Shown: piece by piece, positions 6,495-11,000 of the stretch
How the letters are laid out: each line of letters begins with the position of its first letter
Position numbering within the stretch: the stretch's first letter is position 1
Source: an uncultured Clostridia bacterium
Lineage (GTDB): Bacteria > Bacillota > Clostridia > Oscillospirales > Ruminococcaceae
DNA length: 11,000 nucleotides
Direction of reading: 5' to 3'
Assembly (NCBI GenBank): GCA_946535685.1
Contig: CAMNDR010000010.1
Span: forward strand, 1-11,000
Notes under the pieces: model-generated
Databases searched by the model: none
Seen by the model: the letters and a program-made list of their open reading frames with translations, nothing else
What the model was told of the DNA's origin: nothing
Position numbers and translations under genes: made by a program

Positions 6495-6512
6495 AGATAG
6501 TTTTGATATACT
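6484..6512 (+). promoter_or_regulatory. Sigma-A-type promoter of the GH9-dockerin gene
   Basis: TTGATT (6484-6489) and TATACT (6507-6512) are separated by 17 bases. A long AT-rich stretch (about 6385-6483) precedes the -35. The start site would be near 6519, giving a leader of about 40 bases that contains the small hairpin ACCGC-AAAAA-GCGGT (6526-6540) immediately before the GAGAGGGG ribosome binding site (6544-6551). The gene therefore has its own promoter, separated from the upstream gene by a terminator. Confidence 0.8.
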
Positions 6513-6558
6513 ATAGATAAATTCAACCGCAAAAAGCGGTCAAGAGAGGGGAATACCA

Positions 6559-9500
6559 ATGAAAAAACACACGCTCACTGCACTGGCGGCTGCGCTATGC
6601 CTCCTGTGTACCGGGGTGCCTTTCACCGGCATCACCGGAGAGACCACCAGCTTTTCTGCATCAGCTGCGGATGAAGAAAAGCTCACATCCGGCGCTCTGA
6701 CGTATGCTGTTGAGGACGGCACCGTTGCGATCACCGGATTCGACGGAAGCACCAAATCGGTTCAGATCCCGGCCAAGATCGACGGCATGCCCGTTGTCCG
6801 GATCGACGACATGGTCTTCTATCAGACCGGCATCACCTCCGTCACCATTCCGGAGGGTGTGACCTCCATCGGCACCGGAGCTTTCTGGCACTGCGGAAAC
6901 CTCACGGATGTCAAGCTGCCTTCTACGCTCACGACCATCGCACGGTTTGCGTTCAACGACTGCAAATCGCTCGACTCGATCTCGATTCCGGAGAGCCTGA
7001 CTTCCATCGGCAAGGATGCATTCACCGCAACCCCGTGGATGGAAGCACAGATGAAAAAGTCTCCCTATGTCATCATCAACGGCATTCTGGTCGATGCTTC
7101 TGCTGTTGTCAGCAATGTCCGGGACGAAGTCAAGGAAGCCCGTGACAAGGCAGCGCAGGAAGCCGAGGAGCTCGCTGAGTGGCGCAAGCCCGGCAAGCAC
7201 AACGGGATCATCACCAACCAGGTGGGCTATTTCCCGGATCTTGTCAAGAAGGCCACGCTTGTGACCGATGAGACCGAGGCGATCGACTTCGAGCTGCTCG
7301 ACGAGAGCGGCAAGGCAGTGTTCTCCGGCAAGTCCACGCCCTTCGGCTTTGACAAGGCATCCGGCGACAATGTCCAGATCATCGACTTCTCCGCTTTCAA
7401 GACCGAGGGCATCTATACCCTCAAGGCAGCGACCGGCGAGACCTCGCAGGCATTCAAGATCGGCATTCTTGATACCTATTCCGGCCTGATGTACGATGCC
7501 CTGAACTATTTCTACCAGAACCGTTCCGGCATTGCCATCGAGTCACAGTACATCACCTCCGGCGACGCCGAGAAGCTCGCACGCCGTGCAGCGCATAACC
7601 CCGATGTTGCGACGATCCAGCAGGTGTTCGGCTATGAAGGCTCCGAGGGGACCCAGGATGTCACCGGCGGCTGGTACGATGCCGGCGACCACGGCAAGTA
7701 TGTGGTCAACGGCGGTATCGCCCTCTGGATGATGCAGAACCAGTACGAGCGTGCTGCACTGAAGGGCACCGCTGCTGCCTATGCAGACGGCACCATGAAG
7801 CTCCCGGAGAACGGCAACAGCTACCCCGACCTGCTCGATGAGGCACGCTACGAGATGGAGTGGATGCTCACCATGATGGTGCAGGACGGTGATTACAAGG
7901 ATATGGCCTACCACAAGATCCATGATGCCAAGTGGTCTGCACTCGGCCTGGATCCGGCAGATGATGTTTTCGAGCGCTACCTCCTGCCGCCTTCCACGGC
8001 TGCAACGCTCAATCTTGCCGCCTGCGGTGCACAGGCTTACCGTCTCTGGAAGGATCTGGATCCGGAGTTTGCGGAGAAGTGCCTGACTGCTGCGAAGAAG
8101 GCCTATGCTGCTGCGCAGAAGCATCCCGATGTTTATGCTCCCAACAAGGAGCACGGCGGCGGCGGCGCTTACGGCGACAGCAATGTGACCGATGAATTCT
8201 ACTGGGCAGCGTGTGAGCTGTTCATCTCCACCGGTGATAAGGCATATTATGACGATGCCAAGGCATCCGATCATGCATTCAATATCAAGACCGACGGTGT
8301 CAGCGGCGTCTTTGACTGGGGCGGCACAGCAGCACTCGGCTCCCTGTCTCTGCTGCTGCATCCGGATGCCGTCTCTGAAACAGAGATCGCTTCCGTCCGT
8401 GACAGCCTGACCAAGACGGCGGATGTCTATGTGGATCATGCCAACTCCCAGGGCTACGGCATTCTCTACGGCGGCTACACCGACAAGAACGACTACATCA
8501 ACTACGTCTGGGGCTCGAATTCCTTTGTTGTAGATGACGCCGTGATCCTCGCCTATGCCTATGACGAGACGGAGGAGACCAAGTATCTCAGCGGCATTGT
8601 CAGCGCTATGGACTATATCCTCGGCAGAAATGCCCTCGACTTCTCCTATGTCACCGGCTACGGTGAACACAGCGCCCAGTATCCGCATCACCGCTGGTGG
8701 GCAGTGCTGGAAAAGCCGACCTTCCCGAAGGCGCCCTGCGGTGTTCTGTGCGGCGGCCCGAACTCCGACATCGCTGACCCCGCCATCAAGGCGACCGACT
8801 GCATGCACGGCGAAACGCCGGCGCAGCTCTGCTACATCGACAGCAACCAGGCCTATTCCGTCAACGAGTGCGCCATCAACTGGAATGCACCGCTTGCATG
8901 GGTGACCGGCTATCTCTGCGAGCAGAACGGCGGCATTGCCGTGAGCCAGCCCTCCGGCGGCCAGCAGCTCCCTGAGCCGCTCAAGCCCGAGGAGATCCCG
9001 TATCCCGATATCATCGTCACCATCCCGGACGGCGTGAAGGTCATCGGTGAGCAGGTCTTCGGCAAGGAAGGCGGCTATGTGCAGGAAGTCAAGCTCCCTG
9101 ACAGCGTGACTGCCATCAGCAATGAGGCCTTCTATCGCTGCGGTTCCCTGGAAAGACTCAACATTCCCACAGCCATTGAGTCCGTCGGCGACAGAGCCTT
9201 CGGCGATACACCATGGCTCACACAGATGCTCGAAGAAACGCCCCTGCTGATCTTCAACGGCATCCTCATCGACGGTACGACCGCCGAGGGCGATGTGGTT
9301 GTTCCGGACGGTGTCAAGAGCATCCTCGGAAGCGCCTTCAAGCTCAATGATGCCCTTACCTCCATCACCATCCCCGAGGGCGTTGTGCGCATCGGCCCTG
9401 CTGCCTTCCAGTCCTGCACGGCGCTGACCAACGTCAAGCTCCCGGAGACACTGAAGACGATCGAGCACGATGCCTTTGCTGACACCGGCATCACTTCGAT

Positions 9501-9987
9501 CACCATTCCTGCAGCCGTGACAACGATCGGCGACCAGGCATTCATCAACTGCACATCCCTCCCGGAGGTCACCCTTGCCAACAAGGATGTCTCCATCGGC
9601 ACGGAGGCATTTGGCTGCACCTCGACCTTTACTTCGACAGGTCAGTACTCCTACCTCTTTGTACACCGTGTCATCGAGGACTTTGTCATGAACTGCTACA
9701 AGGATTCCACGGCGGATACCTATGCGACGAAGACCGGCCTGCAGGTGAAGTACCTCGACGGTGCTCCCGCGACAGATCCGGACGGCGTTCTCTACGGTGA
9801 TATCAACGCCGACGGCAAGGTCACCATCATCGACGTCATCTCGCTGAACAGACATCTCATGATCAATGAGCCGATCTCCAAGACCGGCCTGAAAAATGCA
9901 GATGTGGATAAAAACGGCACGATCGACGAGGTGGATTCCCTGAATATCCTCAAGGCAGTTGTGGAAATGGTGACACTTCCCGTCTGA
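6559..9987 (+). CDS. Secreted GH9 endoglucanase-like enzyme inserted in an LRR domain, with C-terminal dockerin
   Basis: An 1142-residue secreted enzyme predicted to cleave beta-1,4-glucan (cellulose-like) chains outside the cell by the inverting GH9 mechanism. ATG 6559 follows GAGAGGGG. A signal peptide spans about residues 1-37 (SFSASAAD at the cleavage region). Residues 60-181 are BspA-like LRRs; a charged helical linker follows (187-211). Residues 212-302 are the Ig-like domain typical of GH9 (NGIITNQVGYFPD). The catalytic module spans about 305-788: WYDAGDHGKY holds Asp374 and Asp377, PHHR (709-712) the conserved His-Arg, and SVNECAINWNAPL the likely general acid Glu770. LRRs resume at 818 and run to about 1020. 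The dockerin is 1078-1138, with Asp1081/Asn1083/Asp1085/Asp1092 and Asp1115/Asp1117/Asn1119/Asp1126. No carbohydrate-binding module is recognisable. Codon use is strongly biased (ATC, GGC, AAG, CTC), suggesting high expression. Substrate preference cannot be read from sequence. Confidence 0.95.
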   Translation: MKKHTLTALAAALCLLCTGVPFTGITGETTSFSASAADEEKLTSGALTYAVEDGTVAITGFDGSTKSVQIPAKIDGMPVVRIDDMVFYQTGITSVTIPEGVTSIGTGAFWHCGNLTDVKLPSTLTTIARFAFNDCKSLDSISIPESLTSIGKDAFTATPWMEAQMKKSPYVIINGILVDASAVVSNVRDEVKEARDKAAQEAEELAEWRKPGKHNGIITNQVGYFPDLVKKATLVTDETEAIDFELLDESGKAVFSGKSTPFGFDKASGDNVQIIDFSAFKTEGIYTLKAATGETSQAFKIGILDTYSGLMYDALNYFYQNRSGIAIESQYITSGDAEKLARRAAHNPDVATIQQVFGYEGSEGTQDVTGGWYDAGDHGKYVVNGGIALWMMQNQYERAALKGTAAAYADGTMKLPENGNSYPDLLDEARYEMEWMLTMMVQDGDYKDMAYHKIHDAKWSALGLDPADDVFERYLLPPSTAATLNLAACGAQAYRLWKDLDPEFAEKCLTAAKKAYAAAQKHPDVYAPNKEHGGGGAYGDSNVTDEFYWAACELFISTGDKAYYDDAKASDHAFNIKTDGVSGVFDWGGTAALGSLSLLLHPDAVSETEIASVRDSLTKTADVYVDHANSQGYGILYGGYTDKNDYINYVWGSNSFVVDDAVILAYAYDETEETKYLSGIVSAMDYILGRNALDFSYVTGYGEHSAQYPHHRWWAVLEKPTFPKAPCGVLCGGPNSDIADPAIKATDCMHGETPAQLCYIDSNQAYSVNECAINWNAPLAWVTGYLCEQNGGIAVSQPSGGQQLPEPLKPEEIPYPDIIVTIPDGVKVIGEQVFGKEGGYVQEVKLPDSVTAISNEAFYRCGSLERLNIPTAIESVGDRAFGDTPWLTQMLEETPLLIFNGILIDGTTAEGDVVVPDGVKSILGSAFKLNDALTSITIPEGVVRIGPAAFQSCTALTNVKLPETLKTIEHDAFADTGITSITIPAAVTTIGDQAFINCTSLPEVTLANKDVSIGTEAFGCTSTFTSTGQYSYLFVHRVIEDFVMNCYKDSTADTYATKTGLQVKYLDGAPATDPDGVLYGDINADGKVTIIDVISLNRHLMINEPISKTGLKNADVDKNGTIDEVDSLNILKAVVEMVTLPV

Positions 9988-9989
9988 GT

Positions 9990-10013
9990 GCTGTGCAGCC
10001 CGCATGCATCAGC
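9990..10013. other. Hairpin between the convergent GH9 and deacetylase genes
   Basis: GCTGTGCA (9990-9997) pairs with TGCATCAGC (10005-10013) with one bulged T and a 7-base loop. It lies right after the GH9 stop, in the 65-base convergent gap. Neither side has a proper T-run, so it is at best a weak bidirectional terminator; no better candidate is present in the gap. Confidence 0.3.
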
Positions 10014-10052
10014 CTTCGCCGGCAGTGATGATGTTCTTCCGCTCAAGCAAGA

Positions 10053-10916
10053 TCAGGCTCCTTGCGCAAGCACCCTTGCCAGAAAATCCTCACTGCACAC
10101 CCCCGGCGGACGGTTGTAGCGTGACAGCCCGTAGAGACAGCGTTTGTCCCGGGTGATATAATTGGGCTTCTCATAGCACGTCAGCGTGCAGGTAAAACCA
10201 AGTTCCTGTAAGACCGGAATGCTCTCCCGACAGATAAAGCCATATGGATAGGCGAACACTGTCGGGGTGCATCCGGTCTTTTCTCTGCACACAGTCTGCA
10301 CCTGCTCCAGGTCATGCCGGAGCATGGCGGCATAGGCCTGAGGATCCTCACCGGCACGGATGGAACAGCCAGCCCGTTCCTCATTGCTGTGCAGATCCCA
10401 GGTATGGCTCCCGATCTCAACACGGCCGGAGTCCAGCAGCGCCCGGACATCCTCCCACGTCAGATAGGAATAGCGGTCCACATGCGGATCGGCCGGTGCC
10501 AGCTCATCGGTATAGCGCCCCACAACGGACACCACAGCGCACATATCATACCGTTCGAGCAGCGGCAGGACAGTGGACAGATTGTTATAGAACCCGTCAT
10601 CAAACGTCAGCATGACCGGATGCGCCGGGAGCGTTCCCTCGCCTCGCGTGTAGGCGGAGAGCTGCGCTGCGGAAACGGTCTCATAGCCCTTGCTTTTCAG
10701 ACAGCGCAGATCATCCTCGAACTGTGCCGGTGAAAGCTGATAATCGCCGCTGCCGTTTTCCGTGATGCTATGGTACATGATGACCGGCAGGAACACGCCC
10801 TCCTGCGGCGGCTGATATGCCCGGACGGCTGCGGAGCACAGCAGCCAGACGGCGAGGATCACGGCATCGAGAATCAGAAACCACTGCAGCTTCCTGGTTT
10901 GACAGCAATGATACAC
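10053..10916 (-). CDS. Membrane-anchored NodB-type polysaccharide deacetylase
   Basis: A 287-residue protein on the minus strand, starting with GTG (10914-10916) behind a GGAGGG ribosome binding site (10924-10929) spaced 7 bases away; the ATG just after that site is out of frame. One N-terminal hydrophobic segment (about residues 11-32) would anchor or export it. The NodB homology domain covers about residues 42-270 with the expected motifs: TFDDG (104-108, metal-binding Asp107 and catalytic Asp106), HTWDLH (His171, His176 as metal ligands), and FAYPYG (221-226). All catalytic positions seem intact, so it should be an active metal-dependent deacetylase that removes acetyl groups from wall glycan, xylan or another polysaccharide; the substrate cannot be told. 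It converges on the GH9 gene and shares no transcript with it. Confidence 0.92.
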   Translation of the reverse strand: MYHCCQTRKLQWFLILDAVILAVWLLCSAAVRAYQPPQEGVFLPVIMYHSITENGSGDYQLSPAQFEDDLRCLKSKGYETVSAAQLSAYTRGEGTLPAHPVMLTFDDGFYNNLSTVLPLLERYDMCAVVSVVGRYTDELAPADPHVDRYSYLTWEDVRALLDSGRVEIGSHTWDLHSNEERAGCSIRAGEDPQAYAAMLRHDLEQVQTVCREKTGCTPTVFAYPYGFICRESIPVLQELGFTCTLTCYEKPNYITRDKRCLYGLSRYNRPPGVCSEDFLARVLAQGA

Positions 10917-10974
10917 AAGGCATCCCTCCGGTCGTCAGATTGTTTTGTGCAGTTCATCCCTCTACCCTATGCCG

Positions 10975-11000
10975 AAAAAGGCCGGAATTTGCATGTCCGG
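10975..11000 (-). terminator. Possible terminator of an upstream minus-strand gene, cut by the window edge
   Basis: Read on the minus strand, CCGGA (11000-10996) pairs with TCCGG (10986-10982) around a 9-base loop, followed by CC and TTTTT (10979-10975). The stem may extend past the window. If real, it separates the deacetylase gene from a gene further right. No clear promoter for the deacetylase is visible between this and the GTG start. Confidence 0.4.

Noticed and set aside
7543..10005. 820-codon open frame on the minus strand opposite the GH9 gene
   Set aside because: Same reason: the GH9 frame has a signal peptide, catalytic motifs and a dockerin, while the antisense product resembles nothing.

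Overview
The window looks like a chromosomal piece from a GC-rich, cellulosome-forming Firmicute, most likely a Ruminococcus-like member of the Oscillospiraceae. The reasons are two secreted proteins ending in type I-like dockerins, a glycoside hydrolase family 9 (GH9) enzyme, BspA-like leucine-rich repeats, a T-box leader, and a two-gene SUF cluster of the clostridial type. The species cannot be fixed from the sequence.

Layout. Positions 1-1150 carry the end of an iron-sulfur cluster assembly pair on the + strand: the 3' end of sufC and a complete 308-residue SufB-like scaffold. Positions 1208-4069 are a threonine-tRNA-sensing unit. A consensus sigma-A promoter is followed by a T-box leader with a readable ACC (Thr) specifier and a perfect intrinsic terminator, then a small two-helix membrane protein of unknown function, a structured 186-base gap, and thrS. 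Positions 4070-4152 hold a G/C-rich palindromic element. Positions 4153-6306 encode a secreted LRR-CAP-dockerin protein, followed by a terminator. Positions 6307-6558 are an AT-rich regulatory region with a good promoter and two matching 21-bp palindromes, one covering the -35 box. Positions 6559-9987 encode a secreted 1142-residue GH9 endoglucanase-like protein with a C-terminal dockerin, in which the GH9 module interrupts a BspA-like repeat domain. On the minus strand, 10053-10916 encode a membrane-anchored NodB-type polysaccharide deacetylase that converges on the GH9 gene.

How the parts fit. The two dockerin proteins are probably cellulosomal or cell-surface components: one degrades beta-glucan, the other carries a CAP domain whose role in such complexes is unknown. 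The deacetylase probably acts on wall or other polysaccharides. The suf and thrS units are housekeeping.

The most notable points are the split LRR/GH9 architecture, the paired palindromes in front of the GH9 gene, the Thr T-box that serves an uncharacterised membrane protein before thrS, and the structured thrS leader. No tRNA, rRNA, CRISPR array, insertion sequence or phage gene was seen.
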